A stretch of DNA of 64,000 nucleotides from Pseudomonadota bacterium. GTDB taxonomy: Bacteria > Pseudomonadota > Alphaproteobacteria > Puniceispirillales > UBA1172. Positions 27,979-37,228 of the stretch are shown here, one piece after another (positions within the stretch are counted from its first letter, which is position 1; every line of letters starts with the position of its first letter). Where the stretch lies: NCBI GenBank assembly GCA_027593125.1, contig JAQCJL010000002.1, positions 1-64,000 of the forward strand, read 5' to 3'. A program made the translations under genes and the position numbers. The notes beneath the pieces were generated by a model, which did no database searches, had not been told where the DNA came from, and saw nothing but the letters and a program-made list of their open reading frames with translations.

Positions 27979-28950
27979 ATGAAGAACGATCCTTTTTTTG
28001 AACCAGTTTCAGGGGCTATTCTGCCACGCTTTGCAGGGGTGCCTAGTTTTATGCGTCTTCCAGTGGTTGATGCAGGGCATGCGCGTCTGGATGATGTTGA
28101 TATCGGCCTCATTGGCGTACCATGGGATGGCGGCACAACGAACCGTCCTGGGGCGCGTCACGGCCCACGCCAATTGCGCGACCTTTCCACCATGATCAGA
28201 GCCACCCATCCGGTGTCTTTTATCTCTCCTTTTAAGCTGGTGAATTGTGCTGATCTTGGGGACTGCCCCATTAATCCGGCGGATTTAGATGACACCATGA
28301 CGCGTGTTACTAGTTTCTATGCTGATGTGAAATCACGCGGCATTGTGCCAATGACAGCAGGGGGCGATCATCTGGTCTCATTGCCTGTGTTGCGTGGGCT
28401 TGCTAGTGATGGGCCTGTTGGGATGATCCATTTTGATGCACATACGGATCTGTTTGATACTTATTTTGATGGGTTTCGTTATACTCATGGCACCCCATTC
28501 CGTCGAGCAATCGAAGAAGGTCTGTTAGACCCTAAGCGTGTGGTTCAAATCGGAATACGCGGCACCATGTATGATGGTGAAGATATTGAATGGGGCCGCG
28601 CTAATGGCGTGACAATCATCACAATGGATGAGTTTGCGGACCGCAGTATTGCTGATGTGATGGCTGAGGCGCGTGGTATTGTTGGTGATCAATCCACCTA
28701 TGTTAGCTTTGACATTGATTGCATTGATCCTGCCTTTGCCCCGGGAACAGGGACACCAGAAATTGGTGGTTTTACCACCCGTGAGGCTCAACTTTTGGTG
28801 CGTCAGTTAAAAGGTCTTAATTTGATTGGTGCAGATATGGTTGAGGTATCTCCTCCCTTTGATAATAGCGGCAACACGGCTTGGGTAGGTGTTTCGATGA
28901 TGTTTGAATTGCTGTGTATGCTGGCGGTAGCGGTGGATCAACGCAGCTGA
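27979..28950 (+). CDS. speB: Agmatinase/ureohydrolase family protein
   Basis: A 323-residue arginase-superfamily enzyme with a binuclear manganese site. GGDHL, HFDAHTD and SFDIDCIDPAFAPGTGTPE are the metal-binding motifs. The family removes urea from agmatine or other guanidino compounds; guanidinobutyrase and guanidinopropionase look alike, so the substrate is open. GAGGA just before ATG 27979 favours this start; ATG 27964, inside betB, is an alternative. Co-transcribed with the aldehyde dehydrogenase, which could act on an aldehyde downstream of putrescine. Confidence 0.82.
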   Translation: MKNDPFFEPVSGAILPRFAGVPSFMRLPVVDAGHARLDDVDIGLIGVPWDGGTTNRPGARHGPRQLRDLSTMIRATHPVSFISPFKLVNCADLGDCPINPADLDDTMTRVTSFYADVKSRGIVPMTAGGDHLVSLPVLRGLASDGPVGMIHFDAHTDLFDTYFDGFRYTHGTPFRRAIEEGLLDPKRVVQIGIRGTMYDGEDIEWGRANGVTIITMDEFADRSIADVMAEARGIVGDQSTYVSFDIDCIDPAFAPGTGTPEIGGFTTREAQLLVRQLKGLNLIGADMVEVSPPFDNSGNTAWVGVSMMFELLCMLAVAVDQRS

Positions 28951-28957
28951 TGACGGC

Positions 28958-29482
28958 ATGACAGAAACAGATGTAACCCCTTCGGATATCAACACCAAAG
29001 CAACCCGTCATGTTCGTGCTTGCCTAACAGCAGCTGGACTTGACGGGCAAATTATGACCTTAACCGAAACCTCACGCAGTGCTGAAGAGGCGGCGGCGGC
29101 GATTGGTGTCCCCGTAGGGGCAATTGTGAAAACCCTAGTCTTCACGATAACAGAACATGACACAGGTAAGATTTGGCCTGTTGCAGCCTTAGTCAGTGGC
29201 GACCGCCAATGCCATATGAAAGCCTTGCCAGACTTGGCCGCGATTGATGGCAAGCCTGGACGCCCTGACGCGGCAACGGTTAAGAAAATTACCGGCTATT
29301 CCATTGGGGCGGTATCCCCCATCGGCCTTGATGAGGATATTACAATCCTAATTGACAGCGCATTATGCCGGTTTGACCGGGTATGGGCATCAGCAGGCCA
29401 TACGCACTTGGTTGTAGGGCTAAGCTTTCAGGAACTCACCTTATTGACATCAGGGCGAGTTACCCCAGATTTGGCGCATTAA
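28958..29482 (+). CDS. YbaK/aminoacyl-tRNA deacylase family protein
   Basis: A 174-residue protein of the YbaK/ProX editing family. The conserved lysine lies in GAIVKTLVF, and the IGAVSPIGL and SAGHTHLVVGLS segments are family motifs. Relatives hydrolyse mis-charged aminoacyl-tRNA, such as Cys-tRNA(Pro), in trans. The exact tRNA is not readable here. It follows the agmatinase-like gene by 7 bases and is likely in the same mRNA, but its role is probably unrelated to polyamines. Convergent with pckA, 11 bases between ends. Confidence 0.85.
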   Translation: MTETDVTPSDINTKATRHVRACLTAAGLDGQIMTLTETSRSAEEAAAAIGVPVGAIVKTLVFTITEHDTGKIWPVAALVSGDRQCHMKALPDLAAIDGKPGRPDAATVKKITGYSIGAVSPIGLDEDITILIDSALCRFDRVWASAGHTHLVVGLSFQELTLLTSGRVTPDLAH

Positions 29483-29493
29483 TAGCCGATGGA

Positions 29494-31101
29494 TTAGCTT
29501 ATCTTTGGGCCTGCCTCGACCAAGGCCTTACCAGCAGAGGTATTGGTGAACTTAACAAAATTATCAATGAAAAGCCCTGCCAAATGGTTGGCCTTAGCCG
29601 ACCAATCTTCTTGTTTATCATAGCTGTTGCGCGGATCAAGAATTGCGGTATCTACCCCCGGGATATGTTGAGGAACAGCAAGATTAAAGATGGGTAAGGT
29701 AATCGTTGGCTCATCATCCAACGCACCTTCTAGCACAGCCTTAATGATAGCACGGGTATCGCGAAGCGAAATCCGCTCTGATCGGCCATTCCACCCGGTA
29801 TTAATCAGATATGCCCGGGCGCCAGCGTCATGCATGCGTTTGTTCAATACTTCGGCATAAACCGTAGGGTGCAGGCTCAAGAAAGCGGCACCAAAGCATG
29901 CAGAAAAGGTCGGAATGGATTCATTAATGCCGCGTTCGGTTCCTGCCATTTTGGCGGTAAAACCAGATAGAAAATGATATTGCATCTGGGCATTGCTAAG
30001 CACGCTAACCGGCGGAAATACCCCTGACGCATCAGCGGTCAAAAAAATCACTCGCTTGGGGTGACCGCCTTTTGATACTGGCTTAACCCGATTATCAATA
30101 TGCTCAATTGGGTAAGACACCCGACCATTTGACGTCAGGCTATCATCATCAAAATCAATTTTGCCATCATCAGTGACCATGACATTTTCTAGTAAAGCAT
30201 CGCGTTTAACCGCGGCATAGATATCCGGCTCTTTTTCAGGATCAAGGTTGATGGTCTTAGCATAACAGCCTCCCTCAAAATTGAAGATGCCACTATCATC
30301 CCAGCCATGTTCATCATCACCGATAAGCAAACGATCTGGGTCTGCGGAAAGCGTTGTTTTTCCAGTGCCAGAAAGTCCAAAAAATAGCGCCGTATCCCCA
30401 TTATGCCCCATATTGGCAGAACAGTGCATAGAGGCAATGCCGCGCCGCGGCAACAGGTAATTCATCAGCGAGAACATACCCTTTTTCATCTCACCGCCAT
30501 ACCAAGACCCACCGATAATCTGCATATTTTCAGTCAGGTTAAAAGCGATAAAAGTTTCAGAATTAAGGCCATGTGCGGCGTAATCTGCAAATCCAGTTTT
30601 GGATGCATTAACGACAACAAAATCAGGGGTGAAATCCACCAGCTCGTCAGCGCTTGGCCGGATGAACATATTCTTCACAAAATGTGCCTGCCAAGCGACT
30701 TCCATAACAAACCGCACTTTAAGTCGTGTGTCTGGGCTAGCCCCGCAATACGCATCGATCACAAAAAGCCGTTTTCCCGTCAGCTGTTTGGTGGCGGTCT
30801 GTTTTAACTTATCCCACACTTCGGGGGTAATCGGTTTGTTGTCGTTCTTGATTTCCCCATTCCACCATAAACTGTCGCGTGTGCTGTCATCCATGGTGAT
30901 ATACTTATCTTTGGGTGAACGTCCCGTATATTCCCCTGTCAGCACATTTACGGCGCCAAGTTCAGTCACCACGCCGCGATCAAAACCGGTAAGGCCTGGT
31001 GCGGTTTCCTCCGCGTAAAGGGTATCATAATCCGGATTATGGAGAACTTCGATAGGATCAGTGATGCCGATAGAGGCAAGATAAGTGTGTATGACAGTCA
31101 T
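29494..31101 (-). CDS. pckA: Phosphoenolpyruvate carboxykinase (ATP)
   Basis: A 535-residue ATP-type PEPCK converting oxaloacetate to phosphoenolpyruvate, the entry step of gluconeogenesis. GRSPKDKY is the substrate motif near the N-terminus; [13 protein letters not shown], the P-loop [11 protein letters not shown] near residue 240 and [10 protein letters not shown] form the nucleotide and metal site. ATG 31101 is preferred over an upstream in-frame TTG at 31110. The gene is alone on the minus strand, divergent from an HD-domain gene, and faces the fbp-tkt-gap set. Confidence 0.96.
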   Translation of the reverse strand: MTVIHTYLASIGITDPIEVLHNPDYDTLYAEETAPGLTGFDRGVVTELGAVNVLTGEYTGRSPKDKYITMDDSTRDSLWWNGEIKNDNKPITPEVWDKLKQTATKQLTGKRLFVIDAYCGASPDTRLKVRFVMEVAWQAHFVKNMFIRPSADELVDFTPDFVVVNASKTGFADYAAHGLNSETFIAFNLTENMQIIGGSWYGGEMKKGMFSLMNYLLPRRGIASMHCSANMGHNGDTALFFGLSGTGKTTLSADPDRLLIGDDEHGWDDSGIFNFEGGCYAKTINLDPEKEPDIYAAVKRDALLENVMVTDDGKIDFDDDSLTSNGRVSYPIEHIDNRVKPVSKGGHPKRVIFLTADASGVFPPVSVLSNAQMQYHFLSGFTAKMAGTERGINESIPTFSACFGAAFLSLHPTVYAEVLNKRMHDAGARAYLINTGWNGRSERISLRDTRAIIKAVLEGALDDEPTITLPIFNLAVPQHIPGVDTAILDPRNSYDKQEDWSAKANHLAGLFIDNFVKFTNTSAGKALVEAGPKIS

Positions 31102-31254
31102 AAGAATCAATTCTAAAAGTGAAGGAATGGTTAATATAAATAACCATTCATGAAAATGTAAAGTCGTTTAGATGTTGCCATAAAAAAATCTACAGATTAC
31201 CGTAAGCAGTGAACAGTTTCCTACACCCAAAAACAACGATTTGGAGGCATCCGA

Positions 31255-31869
31255 ATGATCAAATCTCAACAGGTTTCCTTTGTAAGAATGGATGAAGGCA
31301 GTTTTGAAGATTACAAGCTTCTTCATGATTATGAGCTTGATTATCAAAAAGAAACCCCTCGCCGTATCCTTGAACAACTAGCCTTGCAAGGGAAAGAATC
31401 GCTTTCTGGTTATCAGATTAATCGCCTAGAACATGGCCTGCAATCTGCCAGTCGCGCTGAAAAAGATGGCGCTGATCTGGATTGGATTGTTGCCGCGTTG
31501 ATTCACGATATTGGGGATGGGCTATCACCACAGAATCACGATCGGATGGCGGCAGAGATCATTCGCCCCTTTGTCCGCGAAGAAGTCGCTTGGGTGGTGG
31601 AAAAACACGGCATTTTCCAAATGAAATATTATGCCCATCATTATGATTGGGATCCTGATAAACGCGATGAGTTCCGTGATCACCCCTATTGGCAGAGTTG
31701 TGCTGATTTCTGTGAGCGATGGGATCAGATGTCTTTTGATCCCAATTATCCTATGAAAGACCTTGATCACTTTGCGCCAATGGTTCATGAAGTCTTCAAC
31801 CGCAAGGCATGGGATGATCAGGTGATCAAGGCTGGGGTTGTTGTGGGATTGCCTGCTAATCGCCATTAA
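31255..31869 (+). CDS. HD-domain protein, possible diiron oxygenase
   Basis: A 204-residue HD protein. Candidate metal ligands are His60, His84, Asp85, His95, His118 and Asp157. The segment YQINRLEHGLQSASRAEK (53-70) followed by AALIHDIGD recalls the Y..H..Q pattern of the PhnZ/TmpB/inositol-oxygenase group of HD proteins that use a mixed-valence diiron site, rather than phosphohydrolases. The 24-residue step between the first two ligands equals that of PhnZ as I recall it. No phosphonate genes are nearby. Substrate unknown. Confidence 0.7.
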   Translation: MIKSQQVSFVRMDEGSFEDYKLLHDYELDYQKETPRRILEQLALQGKESLSGYQINRLEHGLQSASRAEKDGADLDWIVAALIHDIGDGLSPQNHDRMAAEIIRPFVREEVAWVVEKHGIFQMKYYAHHYDWDPDKRDEFRDHPYWQSCADFCERWDQMSFDPNYPMKDLDHFAPMVHEVFNRKAWDDQVIKAGVVVGLPANRH

Positions 31870-31901
31870 CTCTAGTGATGACTTAAAACAGGTTTAGATG
31901 A

Positions 31902-31928
31902 CAAAGGTCTGATCACTATCAGCCTTTG
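31902..31928 (+). other. Imperfect inverted repeat upstream of fbp
   Basis: CAAAGGTCTGAT and ATCAGCCTTTG can pair as 11 base pairs with a single bulged T around a CACT loop. There is no T-run after it, so it is not a standard terminator. It lies 20 bases before the fbp ATG and may end the HD-gene transcript by another route or affect fbp mRNA. Confidence 0.45.
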
Positions 31929-31948
31929 GTGATAATGATGGGGATATA

Positions 31949-32947
31949 ATGCGGCTTGATGATTACCTAACCAATCGATGCGATGATGGCCGTATCTCTC
32001 TTACTGAAGCCACAGTGATGCGTAAGTTGGCGGCATCCGCAATCTCCATCTCTCGTCTTATTCGGGTCAGTGGGATAGAGGCGGATTTAGCGGCCGAAAC
32101 AGGCGGCGCAAATTCCGATGGCGATGATCAGAAAGCATTAGATGTGCTGGCTGAAGAAATGATCATTGATCATCTTAAGCATACGGCGACCGCCTATGTT
32201 CTTTCTGAAGAACAGGACGCCCCGATTGCCCTGTCTTCTGGTGAGGGGTCTGAAACCACGGCGTCACAAAATGATCAAATAATGGTTGCTATTGATCCCT
32301 TGGATGGGTCTTCAAATATTGCTGTTAATGTAACGGTGGGAACTATTTTTTCTATTATGCCATGTGATAATGGCCCCATTCCTTGTCGGGGCCGTGATCA
32401 ACTGGCGGCAGGCTTTTTTACTTACGGCCCACAAACAACCCTTATTCTGGCTTTTGCTAAAGATGCCGCGCCGCAATGTTTCGTTCTTGATGAAGGCGAT
32501 GAGCATTTTGTTGCCATGGGGGATCCTGTTCGTATTCCTGATCATAGCAACGAATATGCCATTAACGCCGCCTATGCAGAGCATTGGTTTTTGCCAGTGA
32601 AATCTTGGATGGCGGAGGTGCTGGCAGGCAAAGACGGCGCATATGGCAAGGATTTTAGGATGCGCTGGGTCGGATCAATGGTTGCAGATGCATGGCGTAT
32701 TTTCAGAAGGGGCGGTACTTTTCTCTATCCTGGAGACAATCGGAAAGGGTATGAGCATGGCCGACTGCGTCTCGTATATGAAGCGAATCCCATTAGCTTT
32801 TTAACTGAAAAGGCAGGTGGCCAAGCTGTCAATGGATCAGAGCGTATTCTTGATCTGTTACCAAAGGATTTGCATCAGCGGACGCCGCTGGTCTTTGGAT
32901 CAGCTGCAGAGGTTGATCATCTGATTGCCCATCACCGTGACGAATAG
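31949..32947 (+). CDS. fbp: Fructose-1,6-bisphosphatase, class I
   Basis: A 332-residue class I FBPase that removes the 1-phosphate from fructose-1,6-bisphosphate. The metal and substrate motif is AIDPLDGSSNIAVNVTVGT, with the SEEQDA acidic site before it; the C-terminal YEANPISFLTEKAGG is the other signature. It belongs to the gluconeogenic set with pckA, tkt, gap and pgk. No phosphoribulokinase or Rubisco gene is visible, so a Calvin cycle role is not supported. About 82 bases separate it from tkt. Confidence 0.94.
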   Translation: MRLDDYLTNRCDDGRISLTEATVMRKLAASAISISRLIRVSGIEADLAAETGGANSDGDDQKALDVLAEEMIIDHLKHTATAYVLSEEQDAPIALSSGEGSETTASQNDQIMVAIDPLDGSSNIAVNVTVGTIFSIMPCDNGPIPCRGRDQLAAGFFTYGPQTTLILAFAKDAAPQCFVLDEGDEHFVAMGDPVRIPDHSNEYAINAAYAEHWFLPVKSWMAEVLAGKDGAYGKDFRMRWVGSMVADAWRIFRRGGTFLYPGDNRKGYEHGRLRLVYEANPISFLTEKAGGQAVNGSERILDLLPKDLHQRTPLVFGSAAEVDHLIAHHRDE

Positions 32948-33029
32948 CACATAACCCTGTTGAAGCATTCGCAAGGAGTTGCTAGAACAAGATCAACCCT
33001 ACTGCCCATATCTGACCAGAGAAACCATT

Positions 33030-35021
33030 ATGTCTGAAACATCTATCTCTCGTGACCTTCATAACGACATGGCCAATGCGATACGCTTTCTTGCTATCGA
33101 TGCGGTTCAGGCAGCAAACTCTGGGCATCCGGGTATGCCAATGGGGATGGCCGATGTGGCAACGGTACTTTTTGCCCGTCATATAAAAATTAATCCTTCT
33201 GATCCCGCATGGCCTGACCGTGATCGTTTTGTGTTGTCTGCGGGACATGGCTCAATGCTTCATTATGCGCTGAACCATCTGCTTGGATATGCGGATATGA
33301 CCATGGATCAGTTGCGCCGCTTTCGTCAGATGGGGGCGATTACCGCTGGTCATCCCGAATATGGCATGGCAAGTGGTATTGAAACAACAACCGGCCCATT
33401 AGGGCAGGGGTTGGCGTCCGCCGTTGGAATGGCATTAGCTGAACGCATGATGGCGGCGCGCTTTGGCGCACCTCTTGTGGATCATCGGACTTGGGTAATT
33501 GCTGGTGATGGGTGCTTGCAAGAAGGCATCAGCCATGAGGCCATTGACCTTGCCGGTCATTTGCGGCTTGATCGTCTGACAGTGCTTTGGGATGACAACA
33601 GCATTTCAATTGATGGCGGCACAGAATTATCAACCTCCACCAATCAGCTTAGCCGTTTTCGCGCCGCTGGATGGCATGTTCAAACCGTAGATGGTCATGA
33701 CCCTGAGGCGATTGATAAAGCAATTTCCACTGCTGTGAAAGCGCCGCGCCCATCCTTAATCGCTTGCAAAACCACTATCGGCTATGGGTCGCCTAATCTG
33801 GCAGGAACGGCGAAAACTCACGGTGCTCCTCTTGGCGCGGATGAAGTCGCCGCCACGCGGGCGGCTCTTGGCTGGACTCATGACCCGTTTGTGATCCCTG
33901 AACATATCGCCAAGGCATGGAACACCGCAGGTCAGCGCAGTCTCAATGCCTATGCAGATTGGCAATCTCGCCATGGGGCTTCGCGCAAGATGAAACAGTT
34001 TGATGCCGCCTTAGGGGGGGTGCATCCGCAGAGGCTATGGCGTGATTTGAAAACCTTGCGGCAACAATTTAAGGCTGAACAGCCAAAACTGGCGACCAGA
34101 CAATCTTCGCAGCAAACCCTTGAGGTGATCAATGGCGCGACTGCTCTTACCATTGGTGGGTCTGCAGATTTGACGGGATCAAACCTGACACGCACATCAC
34201 AGATGGAGTCTGTTTCTGCCCGTAAATTCAAGGGCCGTTATATCTATTTTGGGGTTCGTGAACATGGTATGGCGGCGGCGATGAATGGCATGGCGCTGCA
34301 TGGGGGAATGGTGCCTTATGGCGGCACCTTCTTGGTGTTTTCGGATTATGCCAGAGGGGCTATGCGGCTATCTGCCCTAATGGGTCAGCAAGTCATTTAT
34401 GTCATGACGCACGATTCCATTGGCCTTGGTGAAGATGGACCAACGCATCAGCCTGTTGAACATTTAGCAATGTTAAGAGCAACGCCTAATCTCTATGTTT
34501 TTCGTCCGGGTGATGCGGTTGAGGTTGCAGAATCATGGGAAGCTGCGCTGACCATTACCAATGCCCCATCGGTGCTGTCCCTGTCGCGTCAGGCTACCCC
34601 GACTTTGCGGAGAGAGAACTCTACCCTTAACCAGTCGCTAAAAGGCGGATATGTGCTTATCGAACCTGGGGCAAAGCGCGATGTCACCATTATTGCCACT
34701 GGAACGGAACTAGCTTTGGCGGTTGAAGCCGCTGAAAAGCTGAAAGCTGATCATGGCATTCATGCGGCGGTGGTTTCGATGCCGTGTCAGGAGCTATTTG
34801 AGCAACAAGATCTGACTTATCAGGAAATCGTATTGGGATTTGGCCCTAGGATAGCGGTAGAGGCTGCTTCTGGATTTGGCTGGGAGCGCTATACATCAGG
34901 CTTTGGTGCGTTTGTTGGCATGAACAGTTTTGGCGAATCCGCCCCGGCAAGTGATCTTTATCAGCATTTTGGTATCACGGTCGAAGCCGTCGTAGCCAAA
35001 GCAATAGATGTGAGCAATTAA
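33030..35021 (+). CDS. tkt: Transketolase
   Basis: A 663-residue TPP-dependent transketolase that moves two-carbon units in the pentose phosphate pathway. [14 protein letters not shown] near residue 30, GHPEYG, the TPP motif [13 protein letters not shown] with DDNSISIDG, and [13 protein letters not shown] are all classic. ATG 33030 fits the family; a longer frame from 32979 has no support. It lies between fbp and gap in the same orientation, typical of cbb-like gluconeogenic clusters. Confidence 0.96.
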   Translation: MSETSISRDLHNDMANAIRFLAIDAVQAANSGHPGMPMGMADVATVLFARHIKINPSDPAWPDRDRFVLSAGHGSMLHYALNHLLGYADMTMDQLRRFRQMGAITAGHPEYGMASGIETTTGPLGQGLASAVGMALAERMMAARFGAPLVDHRTWVIAGDGCLQEGISHEAIDLAGHLRLDRLTVLWDDNSISIDGGTELSTSTNQLSRFRAAGWHVQTVDGHDPEAIDKAISTAVKAPRPSLIACKTTIGYGSPNLAGTAKTHGAPLGADEVAATRAALGWTHDPFVIPEHIAKAWNTAGQRSLNAYADWQSRHGASRKMKQFDAALGGVHPQRLWRDLKTLRQQFKAEQPKLATRQSSQQTLEVINGATALTIGGSADLTGSNLTRTSQMESVSARKFKGRYIYFGVREHGMAAAMNGMALHGGMVPYGGTFLVFSDYARGAMRLSALMGQQVIYVMTHDSIGLGEDGPTHQPVEHLAMLRATPNLYVFRPGDAVEVAESWEAALTITNAPSVLSLSRQATPTLRRENSTLNQSLKGGYVLIEPGAKRDVTIIATGTELALAVEAAEKLKADHGIHAAVVSMPCQELFEQQDLTYQEIVLGFGPRIAVEAASGFGWERYTSGFGAFVGMNSFGESAPASDLYQHFGITVEAVVAKAIDVSN

Positions 35022-35051
35022 ACCGCAAGATTTTAACTAAGAGGATAAGAA

Positions 35052-36059
35052 ATGGCGCTTCGTTTGGCGATCAATGGATTTGGCCGTATTGGCCGTAATG
35101 TGATGCGTGCCGTGATTGAACAAAACCGCACTGATGTTGAGGTGGTGGCGATCAACATTTCTGGCAGTCTTGAAACAAATGCTCATCTTTTGCGGTATGA
35201 CAGTGTGCATGGTCGCCTAAATAGCCCTGTTTCGATTGACGGAAATACCATGGATGTTGGCTTTGGCCCCATCCGCATCACTTCTAGTAGAAATATTGAA
35301 GATTTGGATTGGGCCTCGGTTGGGGCGGATATCGTGCTTGAATGCACGGGTGCGTTTAACAACTATGATGCCGCGATTAAGCATACTGCCGTGGGGGCAA
35401 AGAAGGTGCTCATCTCAGCCCCAGCAAAAGCCGCAGATATGACGGTGGTCTATGGGGTGAACGAAACCGCACTGACTAAGGATCACATTGTTGTATCAAA
35501 CGCGTCCTGCACAACTAATTGCCTTGCCCCAGTGGCGTCTGTTCTGCATCAGAACATTGGCATTGAACAGGGGTTCATGACCACCATTCATAGTTATACT
35601 GGTGATCAGCGTATCCTTGATAACAACCACAAAGATCCTTACCGTGGGCGTGCGGCGGCGTTAAGTATGGTGCCAACGACCACAGGGGCAGCAAAGGCCG
35701 TTGGCTTGGTTTTACCGGAACTTGATGGTCGCCTTGATGGGGTTGCGATGCGTGTGCCAACGCCAAATGTATCAGCTGTTGATTTTAAGTTTATGGCCTC
35801 ACGCGATACCAGTGTGGATGAAATTAACGCCGCCTTTGCCTCTGCTTCCGTAGGAAAGCTTAGCGGTGTCTTAGGGGTGACAGAGGAACCGCTTGTTTCC
35901 ATGGACCTCAATCATGATCCTCATTCTGCTGTGGTACCTCTGGATCAGACAAAAGTCATGGGACAACGGTTTTGCCGGGTTCTGGCATGGTATGATAACG
36001 AATGGGGTTTCTCGGTGCGGATGCTGGATACAGCGGCGGTTATGGGAAAATCCCTTTAG
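35052..36059 (+). CDS. gap: Glyceraldehyde-3-phosphate dehydrogenase
   Basis: A 335-residue GAPDH interconverting glyceraldehyde-3-phosphate and 1,3-bisphosphoglycerate. NGFGRIGRNVMRAV binds the cofactor, SNASCTTNCLAP holds the catalytic cysteine, and WYDNEWGFSVRM closes the protein. The residue after the second strand (INISGS) does not have the Asp of strictly NAD-dependent enzymes, so NADP use is possible. AGAGGATAAGAA precedes the ATG. It is 30 bases after tkt. Pgk lies about 1.2 kb on, behind the azlCD pair on the opposite strand. Confidence 0.96.
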   Translation: MALRLAINGFGRIGRNVMRAVIEQNRTDVEVVAINISGSLETNAHLLRYDSVHGRLNSPVSIDGNTMDVGFGPIRITSSRNIEDLDWASVGADIVLECTGAFNNYDAAIKHTAVGAKKVLISAPAKAADMTVVYGVNETALTKDHIVVSNASCTTNCLAPVASVLHQNIGIEQGFMTTIHSYTGDQRILDNNHKDPYRGRAAALSMVPTTTGAAKAVGLVLPELDGRLDGVAMRVPTPNVSAVDFKFMASRDTSVDEINAAFASASVGKLSGVLGVTEEPLVSMDLNHDPHSAVVPLDQTKVMGQRFCRVLAWYDNEWGFSVRMLDTAAVMGKSL

Positions 36060-36085
36060 GTGGTGTGGAAAAGGGTAATTAAGAC

Positions 36086-36394
36086 CTAAAAATAGGTGTT
36101 AAGGCCCCATAGCGTCACAAGACCAATACTAATGGTAATCATGACATTGCGGAACAGCAATGCCGCTATTCCAGCAAGGATCAGGGCAGGAATTTTGGGA
36201 TTGTCATTAATGCTAACCACCGTATCTACAATCAGAACATCAGAAACAATGATGGCGGTAAGAACCGCTGTGCTGACATAGCTTAGCATAGAACGGATAG
36301 GCGGCGGAATCTGCCGATGCGCAAGACTGCCAATAAAAGCAAAGCGCATCATAAAGGTCAGTATCCCGGATATGAAAATGGCAACCCAGATCAT
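36086..36394 (-). CDS. azlD: AzlD-like branched-chain amino acid exporter small subunit
   Basis: A 102-residue membrane protein with about four hydrophobic segments. It begins MIWVAIFISGILTFMMRFAF and ends LVTLWGLNTYF, the pattern of AzlD. With AzlC it exports branched-chain amino acids or analogues. The ATG at 36394 overlaps the azlC stop by 4 bases (ATGA), so a longer open frame upstream to 36670 is disregarded. Confidence 0.87.
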   Translation of the reverse strand: MIWVAIFISGILTFMMRFAFIGSLAHRQIPPPIRSMLSYVSTAVLTAIIVSDVLIVDTVVSINDNPKIPALILAGIAALLFRNVMITISIGLVTLWGLNTYF

Positions 36395-37110
36395 GATCTG
36401 ACCGCCTTTGTTTTGAATTGTTCTGCCAGATATCCTGCCAGCATTCCTGCCACAGATGCGATAATCAAATTCAATTTCCATGGCAAATGTGAGGTCAAAA
36501 TAGCCACTGTGCCAGAGGTAAGAATTGCTACTAAATACGGCGCTTGCGTAATATGCGGAATGATAATGGTCATAAAGGTTAGCGGAATGGCAAAGCCAAG
36601 CCCCAGACTTGGCGGTATCGCCGCCCCAAGTAAAAGACCGAGCAAGGTCATCAACTGCCATGAGACCCATAATAGCCCCCCTGATCCAAGCAGATGGTAA
36701 TGCATCAAAGGATTGGCGGGTTGGGTTTCGTAGCGTCGCATGGTGACGGCAAAAGCCTCATCAGTGAGCAGATAGGATAACAGCAATTTCCACCGCAATG
36801 ACAAATGCCGAAAATACATAGCAATGCTGGCTGAATAGAGGGTATGACGCAAATTAATCACGCTGACCGTGCCACTTACCAAAAGGGGGTTAGCCCCGGT
36901 GGCGTATAATTGCAGAAAAATAACCTGACTTGCCCCGCCAAAAATAATGATCGACATGGCCATGATCTGAACAGGTGTCAAACCAGCCTCTGTTCCTAAG
37001 GCCCCAAAAATAAGCCCAAATGGCATTACCCCCACCATTAACGGGGCTTCATCACGAAGACCAAGAAAAAATTCATCTCTGCCGCGTAAAGTGAACTTTG
37101 CTTCTGCCAT
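36391..37110 (-). CDS. azlC: AzlC-like branched-chain amino acid exporter large subunit
   Basis: A 239-residue inner-membrane protein with multiple hydrophobic segments. APLMVGVMPFGLIFGALGTEAGL and FGGASQVIFLQLYATGA near the N-terminus, plus the VINLRHTLYSAS motif, are AzlC hallmarks. It forms the exporter with AzlD. The pair interrupts the run gap-pgk on the opposite strand. Its start is 118 bases from the pgk ATG, so the two promoters share that spacer. Confidence 0.92.
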   Translation of the reverse strand: MAEAKFTLRGRDEFFLGLRDEAPLMVGVMPFGLIFGALGTEAGLTPVQIMAMSIIIFGGASQVIFLQLYATGANPLLVSGTVSVINLRHTLYSASIAMYFRHLSLRWKLLLSYLLTDEAFAVTMRRYETQPANPLMHYHLLGSGGLLWVSWQLMTLLGLLLGAAIPPSLGLGFAIPLTFMTIIIPHITQAPYLVAILTSGTVAILTSHLPWKLNLIIASVAGMLAGYLAEQFKTKAVRS

Positions 37111-37228
37111 TGATTTTTGCCGGGTAAGATGTCAGATCTGGTTGAATATTTATGCTAACCTGTTTAGCAAGGGACAAGTCTTTATGCTATGCCAGATCAT
37201 CAATCTGGATGTTCAAAGTAGAGGTATC

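Noticed and set aside
36395-36670. Long upstream extension of azlD
   Set aside because: The added residues read azlC out of frame; the ATGA junction at 36391-36394 gives the usual AzlD start.
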